In this document: piece after piece, positions 17,869 through 27,056 of the stretch
How the letters are laid out: every line of letters begins with the position of its first letter
Position numbering within the stretch: the stretch's first letter is position 1
DNA from: Candidatus Izimoplasma sp. ZiA1
GTDB lineage: Bacteria > Bacillota_I > Bacilli_A > Izemoplasmatales > Izemoplasmataceae
Direction of reading: 5' to 3'
DNA: 64,000 nt
Assembly (NCBI GenBank): GCA_002285055.1
Contig: NQYJ01000001.1
Span: 186,001-250,000 of the forward strand
Translations under genes and position numbers: made by a program
Notes under the pieces: model-generated
Told to the model about the DNA's origin: nothing
Databases searched by the model: none
The model's input: the letters and a program-made list of their open reading frames with translations, nothing else

Positions 17869-18826
17869 GGTTTTCTTTATATTCCTTAACTAAAGCGTCT
17901 GCTTCAATCAGTAATTTTTCTGCAACATCCCAAGTACCTAGGTTTGCACCACTTGCCATTGCATGTCCACCACCGTTAAACCCATTAGCTAATAGATTAA
18001 TCGCAGGACCTTTTGATCTTATTCTTGCTCTGACAATACTTTCTTCATACTCCGCCATTAATATCCATACTGGACAGTCATTAAAATATCCAAGTTCATT
18101 AACTAAGCTAGTTGCTTCTTCTAAAGTTACACCGAATCTTTCTAAAACTTCGTTTTCAACTTTAAAGTATGCAACCCCATTTTCAGTCTTACTATAATTT
18201 TGTAGAAAATATCCTTTAAATCTTGTTAGCTCCTCAGTTCTAGTATCTAAATATGCATATACCTCTGAAGCAACTAAACCGTAATCGTATAGTTTTGCTA
18301 CATTTCTAAATGTATCTCCATCTACACCTGAATACTTAAATCTTCCTGTATCTGTTAATGTACCAAAGAACAATGCTCTTGCTCCATCTTTAGTCATTTT
18401 TAATTCATCTTCAAACATTAAAAATAAATCCAATATTATTAATGTAGCTGCAGGTCTTGAAGTATCCACATAATCAATATCACCAAACTCATCTACTTTT
18501 ATATGATGATCAATTTTAATCACCATATCAGCATCAGCAAATCTTTTATCAGCTACTCTATCTCTATTAGCTGTATCTAAGACAATTGATAGAGCCCCAT
18601 TATGTGTTTCATCAGTAATGACATCTGGAGTTCCATTAAAACTAACAAAATCAGATGTTTCAGCTGCAACATAAACTTCTTTATCTGGCCAAGTTGTTTT
18701 GATAATATCTTTTAAACCATACGCACTACCAGTACAATCACCATCCGGTCTTTCATGTGTATGGATTACTATTTTATTTCTAGTTTTTATTTCATTAAAT
18801 ATTTCTTTTAACATCTCTTTATTCAT
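17855..18826 (-). CDS. DHH/DHHA1 phosphoesterase, NrnA-like (copy 1)
   Basis: This is a cytoplasmic phosphoesterase related to NrnA, which degrades short oligonucleotides and pAp, and to cyclic dinucleotide phosphodiesterases. It has the metal motifs HERPDGD near the N-terminus, VLDTAN, the DHH box KIDHHIKVDEFGD, LTDTGRFKY, and the DHHA1 end FNGGGHAMASGA. It lies 9 bases after a paralogue in the same operon. The pair may split RNA-end and nucleotide work, but substrate cannot be read from the sequence. The start ATG has an AGGAG site. Confidence 0.9.
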   Translation of the reverse strand: MNKEMLKEIFNEIKTRNKIVIHTHERPDGDCTGSAYGLKDIIKTTWPDKEVYVAAETSDFVSFNGTPDVITDETHNGALSIVLDTANRDRVADKRFADADMVIKIDHHIKVDEFGDIDYVDTSRPAATLIILDLFLMFEDELKMTKDGARALFFGTLTDTGRFKYSGVDGDTFRNVAKLYDYGLVASEVYAYLDTRTEELTRFKGYFLQNYSKTENGVAYFKVENEVLERFGVTLEEATSLVNELGYFNDCPVWILMAEYEESIVRARIRSKGPAINLLANGFNGGGHAMASGANLGTWDVAEKLLIEADALVKEYKENQKQD

Positions 18827-18834
18827 AAATTCTC

Positions 18835-19761
18835 CTATTCTAAAAGACTATCTAAGTCCTTTAGTACTTTATCTGTATCTGCCCAGTTAGCAAGTGTGCA
18901 CCCGCAAGCAAGCTTGTGTCCACCACCACCATATTTTTTTGCTACTTCAACTACTGAAATTGTCTTACTTCTAATTTCAGTTTGAATATAACCATCGTCA
19001 TCCAGTGTAAAATTAACCCAAATAGGAATTCCTTTTATACCTGACATTTGGTTTACCATTCCTCTTGAAATAGTAAATGTTGAAACACCAAATTGTTCTT
19101 TTATTGCATCGTCGTTTTTCATATACGCTACTTTATTCTTTGTTGTTTTAAAGTTGTTTATAAAATGTCCTTTTAATTTCTTAAAATTTAAAGATTCGAC
19201 ATATAAATTATCGTATATATAATTCATACTTGCTCCGTTATCCATAAGAAAAGCAGCATTTCTTAATGTTTTTGCTGAAGTACTAGGATAAAGGAATCTA
19301 CCACTATCTGTTATTATTCCACCAAGCAATGCTGTAGCAGCATTTTTTGAAACTACTAAGTTATTAACTTCAGCCATGTCAGCAATTATCTGAGCACATG
19401 ATATGAAACTGCTGTCAATATGCTGATAATCACCAAAGTCACTAGAATTTAAATGGTGATCAATAATCATTATATAAGCCCCAAGCTTATATCTTTCATC
19501 ACTAACCAAATAAGAAACAGCTACGTCAGTAACAATTACTAATGCATCTTTATATATATCTTCATCAATTATATCCATACTACCTAAAAAGGTAAAATCG
19601 TTCATATCTCCAACTGCATAGACTTCTTTATCTCTAAAGTTATCCTTAATAATTTCACGTAATCCTAATTGTGATCCAAGAGCATCTAAATCAGGATTTT
19701 TATGTCGATGAATTATGATTTTATCATACTTCTTAATCGTGTCAATTATTTGTTTATACAT
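18835..19761 (-). CDS. DHH/DHHA1 phosphoesterase, NrnA-like (copy 2)
   Basis: This is a second NrnA-like phosphoesterase, first in the operon. Its N-terminal motif HKNPDLDALGSQLGL is closer to Bacillus NrnA than the one in its neighbour, and the DHH box is MIIDHHLNSSDFGDYQHID, followed by IITDSGRFLYP and the C-terminal GGGGHKLACG. The start at MYKQ is chosen because AAAGGAAG sits about 8 bases upstream; six extra residues are possible otherwise. Divergence from copy 1 is high enough that this is an old duplication. Nanoribonuclease or pAp phosphatase activity is likely for one or both. Confidence 0.9.
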   Translation of the reverse strand: MYKQIIDTIKKYDKIIIHRHKNPDLDALGSQLGLREIIKDNFRDKEVYAVGDMNDFTFLGSMDIIDEDIYKDALVIVTDVAVSYLVSDERYKLGAYIMIIDHHLNSSDFGDYQHIDSSFISCAQIIADMAEVNNLVVSKNAATALLGGIITDSGRFLYPSTSAKTLRNAAFLMDNGASMNYIYDNLYVESLNFKKLKGHFINNFKTTKNKVAYMKNDDAIKEQFGVSTFTISRGMVNQMSGIKGIPIWVNFTLDDDGYIQTEIRSKTISVVEVAKKYGGGGHKLACGCTLANWADTDKVLKDLDSLLE

Positions 19762-19963
19762 CGGCAATCTTCCTTTCAAAATAACATTACATTATATCAT
19801 AAATTTTTATTGAAAACCATAAAAAAATAGACAAAACAACTGTTTTTTAAGCAGTCCTCTATAATACAATATTTTAATAGTAAATAAAAACGATATGCTC
19901 AAAAATATTTTAGATTAATAAACGATAGAAATTGGTTATTTAATGTAGATATATATACATAAT
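19762..19963. other. Intergenic region upstream of the DHH operon
   Basis: This AT-rich gap contains a TATAAT-type -10 box about 25 bases before the DHH ribosome binding site, with no good -35 box. No small gene or RNA structure was recognised in it. Confidence 0.4.
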
Positions 19964-19996
19964 AAAAAACCTCTTTTGCATAAAGCAAAAGAGGTC
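19964..19996 (-). terminator. Terminator of the nuclease/ABC operon
   Basis: The strong 11-bp stem ACCTCTTTTGC / GCAAAAGAGGT has the loop ATAAA and a T run on the minus strand. It ends the presumed six-gene transcript. Confidence 0.92.
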
Positions 19997-20032
19997 TTAT
20001 TTTTGTTTCTTATTTTAAATACAGTTTAAATC

Positions 20033-23000
20033 TTAAGCAACAGGTAAATCTGATGTATGAGAACCAACTGTAGAATAATCTCTATCATTTGCAGAAACTA
20101 TCCATTGTTCAGCTCCAACAGTCCAATCAGTAGTACCATAAACTACAGTACTTACTCTAACCAAAATTACATTAGCAGTAGTACCATCAGTAGTATTACC
20201 ATTACCAACATCCCATTTAGACCCTGGATCTTCTCCACTTAAACCGATTGTATCAACTAAAGCGTCACCTTTAAATAATCCTAAAGCGTCATCTCCGTTA
20301 ACATAACCAACCACTGTAGTTTCATACCAAGCAATACCCGTAGTAGGGAATAATGGTGATGATACTAAAGGATCTTGTGCATCATCAGTAGCATTAATAC
20401 AGCCTGAATTTCCAACAACTACTACTGCACCAGGTGCTAAAGTACCTTCCATTTCATAAATATCAGAAGAAGCAGCAAACTCTTTACCATTTCCACCTTT
20501 AATTATTTTGTAATTTGATAACTGTACAACTTCACTTGTAGGGTTATAAACTTCTACATATTTACAGTTTCCACCATCTGCTTCAGCGTATTCACTAAAG
20601 AATAATTCTGGAACATAAGCTTTAACTGTAACTGTTTTTGAGTAATTATAATCTACTGAATTAACAGTTACAACAACAGAAACTAAAACATCAACGTCAG
20701 GTTGATTTAATGCAGGTCTAACAACTGTACCGTCTGCAGCAACAACCGGTAAATTATTAGTAGTCCAAACAGCTGTAGCAGTGTAATCAGTATGTGTAGT
20801 TGCAAGAACTAAGTTTCCATAAACATCATTAGGTAACATTGCAGCACCATATAATGTATCAGCGATTTGTTGATCAGTTGGAGCAGGTAAAGTAACTGCA
20901 ACAACTCTTACATTATCATAATCCATATCATATACTACAAATTCAACACCCGCTAATATGTTACCAGCAGTTAAGAATTGAGTATAAGGACCGTAAACAG
21001 CATGGTTTAATTTAAACATTGCACCATCAGTTACACCTTGGAAATATGCATATGCTGCATCAGCAGAAACAAATGTTAAATCAGCAACAAATTTTTGACC
21101 TTCTAAATCTGCATATCCAGCAGCGATAACAGCAGGATCTGTTTCAGCGTTTACAACAACAGCGTTTGCACCATCGTTATCCGAAATAAGTTCTGCATCT
21201 TTAATATATCTAGTATCGTCTCCCCAAGAGTCCATTGTATCTAATTCACCTTGTAAAACTACTTCGTCTCCAACTTCTACACCTGTATAAGTTCCTAAAT
21301 CAACGAATAATGCTTTTCCAGTAGAATCTTGAATAAAGAATCCACTCCAACCATTAGGATCATCTTGGATTGCAACAACAACACCAACAACTTTTGTAGT
21401 AACAGTATCATCTAATAAGATAGCATCACTTACAGTAGCAGGAGTTGAAGCATTTAATTCAGAAACAACATTAACATCTACTGTATAAGTTTTAGTAACA
21501 GCTCCAACAACAACTGTAGCTGTTAAAGTAGCTGTTTTGTCATCAGTAGCATGTTGCATAACCATACCAGCATCTGTAATTACCGCAGCATCTGAAGATG
21601 CCCAAGTAATTGTAGCGAAGCTTCCCATTGTAGTAATAAGTTCTAAATCTCCAGGTTCAGTAACATTTGCAGCTACTTCACCAATAATATAATTTCCGAT
21701 AATATCTGCATTTTCAGTATCATCACCTGTCATAGCAGTTAAATCTTTAACATCACTAATAATAACTTGCCATTGTCCATCTCCACTATGGTAAGAATAA
21801 ACATTAGCAGTAACAGTTACATCTTTACCGACAAACATTTTTAATACTGTTTGTGAGAATGAATCAGATCTGAAATATACCATAACATCATTATCATTTG
21901 CATCACTAATAATCACATTGTTATATGAACCGAATAAACCAACAGTTCCAGTGAATGTAATTAATTGTCCATACATATCAGTTGTAGCAGCAACTTCTGT
22001 AAATAAATTAGCAATTGTAGTGTCTGTTGCTACAGGTAATGTATTGTCAGAACTTTCAACGTTAGTGAACGCTACATCAGAAATTTGAGGAACACTATAA
22101 TTAGTGCTTCTATAACCAATAACTGTAACTTGATCACCAATTTCAATACCAGTAGGGTATGATCCTAAATAAACTTGAACATCATCTGTACCATCATTTA
22201 AGAAATATCCTTTTCCGAAGATACCAGTAACTGTTGCTAATACTTTAACAAAATCACCATCAGTAGCAGCATTAACTTCTGCAACTGTATTAGTAGTGAT
22301 AGCAGCTAAATCAACAACTGTAACATCAAATGTAACAGTAGCGCTTGAATCACCTTTAGTAATTGTTGCAGTTAATGTAGCAGTTAAGTCTTGTCCATTT
22401 ACACCATGTACTGTACCGTCAGTTTCAACAACTAATGCATCACTTGTTGCCCAAGCAATTGTTAAACCATCAACACCTTCAATAGAAGTAAATAAATCTA
22501 AATTTCCTGTTACAAAATCTACACTCCCAATACTTAATCCGTCTTTATAAGCAGCAACGATGTGTGCATCTGTGAACGCTGTAATTTCAGTAACATCAGT
22601 AGCTTCACCTAAGAAAAGTGCTTCTTCTTTTGAATAGTGAACTAACTCAAGTGTTACAGTTTTACCATCAAAAGTAGATATCACATCTAAGTGTTTATAA
22701 TATAGTTTAAATACTGTACCAGCAGCATCAGTAATAAACACATCTGTAAAAGTTCCATCTACAACTTTCTCGATAGTACCTGTTAGAACAACCTTTGTTC
22801 CAAAATCAACTAGATTATTCTTAAGTGTACCCACACTACCATTGATTACTGTTGGCACAGTAAACTCACCAGTAGCTTCTTTCATAGAAATCACACTTAT
22901 TTGTGGAGCTCCATGATATGCATCTTTTTCACCAAGGATATTAACTATACTTCCTTCAGCAAAATCTTCCTTGTAGTCTGGTCCAAATACAAATATTGAT

Positions 23001-23476
23001 CCAGTACCATCACTAATGAAGAACCCATAATGTGAATGTGAATACACTATACCTGTTACATCAAAAGTATCTTCATTATCTAAACCATAGATTTCAGATA
23101 CTGTTTTAACAGGTGGCGGAGCCACTGTCATAGCCATTACTCTAACTTCAATTTCCTTAGTTAGTGTAGTACCATCTAAAGTAATTGATGCTGTTAAAGT
23201 AACTGTTACGTTATTCTCACCAAATGCAGGACGAGTAACCGTACCGTCATTTGATATAACATCAGTATCACTTGAACTCCAAGTAACTGTTGTATCATGC
23301 GTACTAGTTAAGATTAAATCTAAATCAGCAACAACTTCGTCACGACCAGAAATATTTACAACAAGTAACGCTTCTTCAATTTTTTGTGTAGCAGTTAATC
23401 CACCATCGTCTTTTTTACAAGCAGATAGAGAGAAAACAGCTAAGAACAATAAAGCAAATGTTAAAACTTTTTTCAT
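20033..23476 (-). CDS. Large Ig-like/OB-fold/lamin-tail surface lipoprotein
   Basis: This is a 1147-residue secreted lipoprotein with signal peptide and lipobox (FSLSAC, Cys20). It is modular. Ig-like domains with the TWSSSD / TITWASSD hallmark lie near residues 27-117, 298-389, 583-674 and 865-955; two OB-fold-like domains of about 90-100 residues follow each of the first three (118-297, 390-582, 675-864, e.g. GIVYSHSHYGFFISDGTG). A lamin-tail domain (about 956-1147) begins LFFSEYAEADGG and ends with YSTVGSHT. OB folds of this kind and lamin-tail domains recur in secreted nucleases (YhcR, ExeM), but no nuclease active site is visible here. It probably binds DNA or other polymers beside the nuclease encoded just upstream. 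Confidence 0.85.
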   Translation of the reverse strand: MKKVLTFALLFLAVFSLSACKKDDGGLTATQKIEEALLVVNISGRDEVVADLDLILTSTHDTTVTWSSSDTDVISNDGTVTRPAFGENNVTVTLTASITLDGTTLTKEIEVRVMAMTVAPPPVKTVSEIYGLDNEDTFDVTGIVYSHSHYGFFISDGTGSIFVFGPDYKEDFAEGSIVNILGEKDAYHGAPQISVISMKEATGEFTVPTVINGSVGTLKNNLVDFGTKVVLTGTIEKVVDGTFTDVFITDAAGTVFKLYYKHLDVISTFDGKTVTLELVHYSKEEALFLGEATDVTEITAFTDAHIVAAYKDGLSIGSVDFVTGNLDLFTSIEGVDGLTIAWATSDALVVETDGTVHGVNGQDLTATLTATITKGDSSATVTFDVTVVDLAAITTNTVAEVNAATDGDFVKVLATVTGIFGKGYFLNDGTDDVQVYLGSYPTGIEIGDQVTVIGYRSTNYSVPQISDVAFTNVESSDNTLPVATDTTIANLFTEVAATTDMYGQLITFTGTVGLFGSYNNVIISDANDNDVMVYFRSDSFSQTVLKMFVGKDVTVTANVYSYHSGDGQWQVIISDVKDLTAMTGDDTENADIIGNYIIGEVAANVTEPGDLELITTMGSFATITWASSDAAVITDAGMVMQHATDDKTATLTATVVVGAVTKTYTVDVNVVSELNASTPATVSDAILLDDTVTTKVVGVVVAIQDDPNGWSGFFIQDSTGKALFVDLGTYTGVEVGDEVVLQGELDTMDSWGDDTRYIKDAELISDNDGANAVVVNAETDPAVIAAGYADLEGQKFVADLTFVSADAAYAYFQGVTDGAMFKLNHAVYGPYTQFLTAGNILAGVEFVVYDMDYDNVRVVAVTLPAPTDQQIADTLYGAAMLPNDVYGNLVLATTHTDYTATAVWTTNNLPVVAADGTVVRPALNQPDVDVLVSVVVTVNSVDYNYSKTVTVKAYVPELFFSEYAEADGGNCKYVEVYNPTSEVVQLSNYKIIKGGNGKEFAASSDIYEMEGTLAPGAVVVVGNSGCINATDDAQDPLVSSPLFPTTGIAWYETTVVGYVNGDDALGLFKGDALVDTIGLSGEDPGSKWDVGNGNTTDGTTANVILVRVSTVVYGTTDWTVGAEQWIVSANDRDYSTVGSHTSDLPVA

Positions 23477-23496
23477 AATTTCCTCCTCTTAAATTT

Positions 23497-23514
23497 AAAT
23501 GTATATATACATTT
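23497..23514. other. 18-bp perfect palindrome before the large lipoprotein gene
   Basis: AAATGTATATATACATTT lies between the nuclease gene and the large lipoprotein gene, just before its ribosome binding site. It may be an operator or an mRNA hairpin that tunes processing; the role is unknown. Confidence 0.4.
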
Positions 23515-23523
23515 TTTTTGCTG

Positions 23524-24705
23524 TTAATCAGCAATTTCGACCGATTCTAGCGAACCTAACATAAGTTGATAATTTTGATAGTATAAAGCTAGTGGCCCTT
23601 TAATGTTTAAAACGTTATCAACAGTGAATAGTGCTTTAGCGGCATCTATATCAATGTTTTGTGATTCATTTCTTAATGCAATAGTATTCCCACTTGCATC
23701 TTCAAAATGTACTGTGAAGCGATTTGAATCTTCACTGAAATTAACAGATTTAACTGTTAAATCATTAATTTGTAATAATGATCCTAAGTTAACATTATCT
23801 ATTTCAGAGATTGTTTTTAAAACAGGAGTTACTTCATTATCTCGAGAGATTGTTTTTACATTTCTTGCTCTGTAGTTGCTTAGTTGAAGTTGTCCTGTTT
23901 CTTTATCAGGAAAATATGTAGCTGTTAATGCTTCAATGCGTACATAATCGCCAACTCTCAAATACATTTCTTCATAACCAGTGTAAAGGAACACACCATA
24001 TTCACCATTTTGAATATAAACATCCCCTGAAATCATTGCTGTAATTAAACCCTCAACTACAACTTTTCTTTGATAATAATCATCAGCGTTTTTTACTAAT
24101 TCTTCAATAGTGATTTGAACACCATCAACTGAATAATCAAAATCAGGGTCTGTTTCTCCCCAAACACGTTTTTTTGTTTTTTGGGCATATAATTCAGCTT
24201 GATATAAATAAGATTCATATTTACCTGTAATAGACGCCTTTGATGAGCTATAAGCTTGCTCAACTAATTCTAGATTTAATAATCTTCCGTCATACCATAC
24301 CCATGCTAAGTATCTTTCGTTACCATCCATACGGTCTCCATCAGATTCTAATACTATTTCATTTGCATTTGTTAACTTATCACAAGTGTAGTTACTTGCA
24401 GCTTTACCCCATGCGTCAAAACGGTACGTTGATTCAGGAGTGTCGATTCCTAGGAAGCGAACAGCAAAAGAATTACTTCCAGATCTAAAAGTTGCAGTAT
24501 CTCCATCTGTACATTTTACTAATTCAACTTCACCCACTCCATTTGAAATAAATTCTCTATCTTCATAATTAGCTTGTAAACTTAAACCATCTGTTAAATC
24601 AGTATTTAATTCATAAACTGGATCTATTTTTGGTTCATCTTTTTTACAACTTGCTAAAACTGTTACTGAAAATAGTATTAATGCTATTAGGGTGATTTTT
24701 TTCAT
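23524..24705 (-). CDS. Thermonuclease (SNase)-like lipoprotein with OB folds
   Basis: This is a secreted, membrane-anchored nuclease (lipobox VLASC, Cys20). The staphylococcal nuclease domain spans about residues 56-185 and keeps all key residues: Asp69 in TDGDT, Arg83 in VRFLGIDTPE, Asp88, Thr89, Glu91 and Arg131 in NERYLAWVW. Two OB-fold-like domains (about 195-295 and 296-393) follow, as in Bacillus YhcR. It should cut DNA and RNA outside the cell to short nucleotides. It is encoded 12 bases after an ABC importer binding protein and before the large Ig/OB lipoprotein, so its products may feed that importer. Confidence 0.92.
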   Translation of the reverse strand: MKKITLIALILFSVTVLASCKKDEPKIDPVYELNTDLTDGLSLQANYEDREFISNGVGEVELVKCTDGDTATFRSGSNSFAVRFLGIDTPESTYRFDAWGKAASNYTCDKLTNANEIVLESDGDRMDGNERYLAWVWYDGRLLNLELVEQAYSSSKASITGKYESYLYQAELYAQKTKKRVWGETDPDFDYSVDGVQITIEELVKNADDYYQRKVVVEGLITAMISGDVYIQNGEYGVFLYTGYEEMYLRVGDYVRIEALTATYFPDKETGQLQLSNYRARNVKTISRDNEVTPVLKTISEIDNVNLGSLLQINDLTVKSVNFSEDSNRFTVHFEDASGNTIALRNESQNIDIDAAKALFTVDNVLNIKGPLALYYQNYQLMLGSLESVEIAD

Positions 24706-24717
24706 TTTTATCTATCC

Positions 24718-26100
24718 TTACCAAGTTAATTGATCAATCATCGCTTGAACAGCTTGATCAACAGTTTTTGTTTCTAAGTAAATTGCAACTAGAGCAATTT
24801 CAGCTTGTCTTCTTGCAGAAGCAGAAGAAGTTCTTAATGCGAATGCAGGATCATATTTAAAATATGGTGTTTGAACTAATGCAGCATTAATTGCAGCACT
24901 TGCATTTGCTTGATATTCTTCTGGATTAGTTAAGAATGTTTGATATTCATCAGAATTGATTGCTGATGTTCTAACAGGTAAATAACCAGTTTCCATAGAC
25001 CAATCTACTGTATTTTCAACATTAGTTAAATGTTTAATTAATAGCCAAGCTGCTAATCTTTCAGCATCTGTACTATCTGATAATATAGCGATATTAGGTC
25101 CTTGTTGAGTTGCAGAATTGATTCCGTTTTCTAATTGAGGAACAGGTGCGAATCCTACTTCAAATACACCTTGTAAATAATCATTAGGATAATCTGATTC
25201 ATCAATTTCTTTTTGACTAGGCATATTATATTTTACACCTGCAGTTGAACCAACACTCATACATGTCCAAGCTTTTTTAAATGGCACTGAACCGTAATCT
25301 TCACCTTCCCATGCAGAAGGTAATACAACTGTTTTATCTTGGAATAAACCTAAGAAATAATTTAAACCTAGTTTAGTATTTGCATTATTTACTAAAATAT
25401 TTCCATCAATATCAGTGTAACCACCATCATATTGACGAGTAATATTAATAAATAAGTTTGCTGGCGAATCATAATTGATTAAGTATTCACATTGATTTTC
25501 ACCATTTCCAACAACTGTAGCAGCAATAGTTTCTAATTCAGCGTATGTTAACGCTCTATCATTAGGAATAGTAATGTTGTTAGCATCCATAACTGTTTTG
25601 TTATAAACTAAGAATTCAGTTGATTTTGAATAAGGCAATGAGTACATTAATCCATCAGCATATTGTCTATTTTCTTCAACATATGCAGGAATAAAATCAC
25701 TTAAATCTACTCCCCAAGTTGTATGTTCAATAAATTTATCAAGAGGTATAACTGCATCTCCAAGCATGTATTCAGCAACATGATCTGGATATCCTACTAA
25801 CATTGTAGGTGCATTCCCAGCAGGGATTGCTAATGTAGTTTTATCTTTTAATCCATCATAACTTTCTTGAGAAATTGCCTCAACCTTAATGTTAGGATAA
25901 AGTAATTCAAAAGCAGCTATTTGAGCATCTAATAATTCACCTTTAGATTGCCCATAAGTATGCCAAAATGTGATATTAATTGTTTCATCAGGTAATGTGT
26001 CAAGTACGTTTACTTCATTTGAATTAGAGCTTCCACCGCCACAGGCAGCTAAAGTCATAACCGCTAATACAGACAAAGCAGCTAAAAATAGTTTTTTCAT
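24718..26100 (-). CDS. ABC importer substrate-binding lipoprotein (UgpB/MalE type)
   Basis: This is an extracellular solute-binding protein of the carbohydrate/glycerol-phosphate class (family 1), with lipobox LAAC at Cys20. The start of the mature domain, INITFWHTYGQSKGELLDAQ, resembles UgpB, which binds sn-glycerol-3-phosphate, more than maltodextrin binders. The usual SBP1 features follow: PNIKVEAIS, TEFLVYNKTVM and WLLIKHLTN. Ligand cannot be fixed from sequence. Linkage to two permeases, an ATPase and a surface nuclease makes a nucleoside, nucleotide or phosphorylated fragment plausible; a glycerol-phosphate or sugar substrate is the conventional alternative. Confidence 0.9.
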   Translation of the reverse strand: MKKLFLAALSVLAVMTLAACGGGSSNSNEVNVLDTLPDETINITFWHTYGQSKGELLDAQIAAFELLYPNIKVEAISQESYDGLKDKTTLAIPAGNAPTMLVGYPDHVAEYMLGDAVIPLDKFIEHTTWGVDLSDFIPAYVEENRQYADGLMYSLPYSKSTEFLVYNKTVMDANNITIPNDRALTYAELETIAATVVGNGENQCEYLINYDSPANLFINITRQYDGGYTDIDGNILVNNANTKLGLNYFLGLFQDKTVVLPSAWEGEDYGSVPFKKAWTCMSVGSTAGVKYNMPSQKEIDESDYPNDYLQGVFEVGFAPVPQLENGINSATQQGPNIAILSDSTDAERLAAWLLIKHLTNVENTVDWSMETGYLPVRTSAINSDEYQTFLTNPEEYQANASAAINAALVQTPYFKYDPAFALRTSSASARRQAEIALVAIYLETKTVDQAVQAMIDQLTW

Positions 26101-26121
26101 TCTTTTTCCTCCTTATATTTT

Positions 26122-27045
26122 TTAACCTTTAATTCCACTTCTAGAAACACCACGCATAATGTATTTTTTAAGTAACAAGAATACGATTAACAATGGTAAT
26201 GTAACGATTAATGTTGCAGCCATTTGTTCTTCGAATATAGGTCTCCCTAATTCATCAACATGAGCAGCACCACGTAAACCGTTTGTAACTAATCTAAAAA
26301 TCTCTTTGTTTGCTACTAATCGAGGCCAAATATATGCATTCCATGTACCCATTGCATTTAATATTGTGATTGTAATAATTGTAGGTTTTGCAATTGGTAC
26401 CATGATTTTCAATAAATATTTGAAATCTGTTGTTCCATCAACTTTAGCAGCATAATATAACTCGTTAGGAATTTGTTTAAATGATTGACGCAAGAAGAAC
26501 ATATAGAATACACTTGTCATAAATGGTAATGTCAGTGCAATAATTGACATTCCCCATGTTTGATTTGCAAGTAATGAATATCCTCCATCAACAAATAAAC
26601 CTGATAATGGAATCTTAGAAATTGTCATGTAGTTTGTAATTACATACATTTCTCCAGGAATCATCATTGTTGCTAACATAAACATAAATAATGTATCTCT
26701 ACCTTTAAACTCTAGTCTTGCAAATGCGAAAGCTGCAAGAACTGTTGTTATTATTGTTCCAATAGTAGCAAAGATAGCTACTACCACTGTGTTCAACATA
26801 AATCTAAAATATGGTACAGCTGTTATTGCATCTTTAAAGTTTGATAACTCCCACTCATTTGGCCATAACCATAAGATTGGTGGTTTTGCAATAATAGCCT
26901 CTGCTGATTTTAATGAAGTCAATACCATCCAGTAAAATGGTAATATAACGAATAATCCAAATCCAATTAAGAATGTGTAAACCAGGATTTTTGCCATTAA
27001 TTCTTTATTTCTGTAATTTTTGTTATTACTATTAACGTTTTCCAT
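26122..27045 (-). CDS. ABC importer permease (MalG/UgpE type)
   Basis: This is an inner-membrane permease of the CUT1 sugar-type ABC family with six hydrophobic spans. The EAA loop appears as LYYAAKVDGTTDFKYLLKI near residue 200, and the N-terminal segment FYWMVLTSLK is typical of MalG/UgpE. It pairs with the MalF/UgpA-type permease encoded 11 bases upstream. The protein is of normal length, starts with an ATG behind AGGAGG-like bases, and shows no defects. Confidence 0.93.
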   Translation of the reverse strand: MENVNSNNKNYRNKELMAKILVYTFLIGFGLFVILPFYWMVLTSLKSAEAIIAKPPILWLWPNEWELSNFKDAITAVPYFRFMLNTVVVAIFATIGTIITTVLAAFAFARLEFKGRDTLFMFMLATMMIPGEMYVITNYMTISKIPLSGLFVDGGYSLLANQTWGMSIIALTLPFMTSVFYMFFLRQSFKQIPNELYYAAKVDGTTDFKYLLKIMVPIAKPTIITITILNAMGTWNAYIWPRLVANKEIFRLVTNGLRGAAHVDELGRPIFEEQMAATLIVTLPLLIVFLLLKKYIMRGVSRSGIKG

Positions 27046-27056
27046 CTTTACACCTC

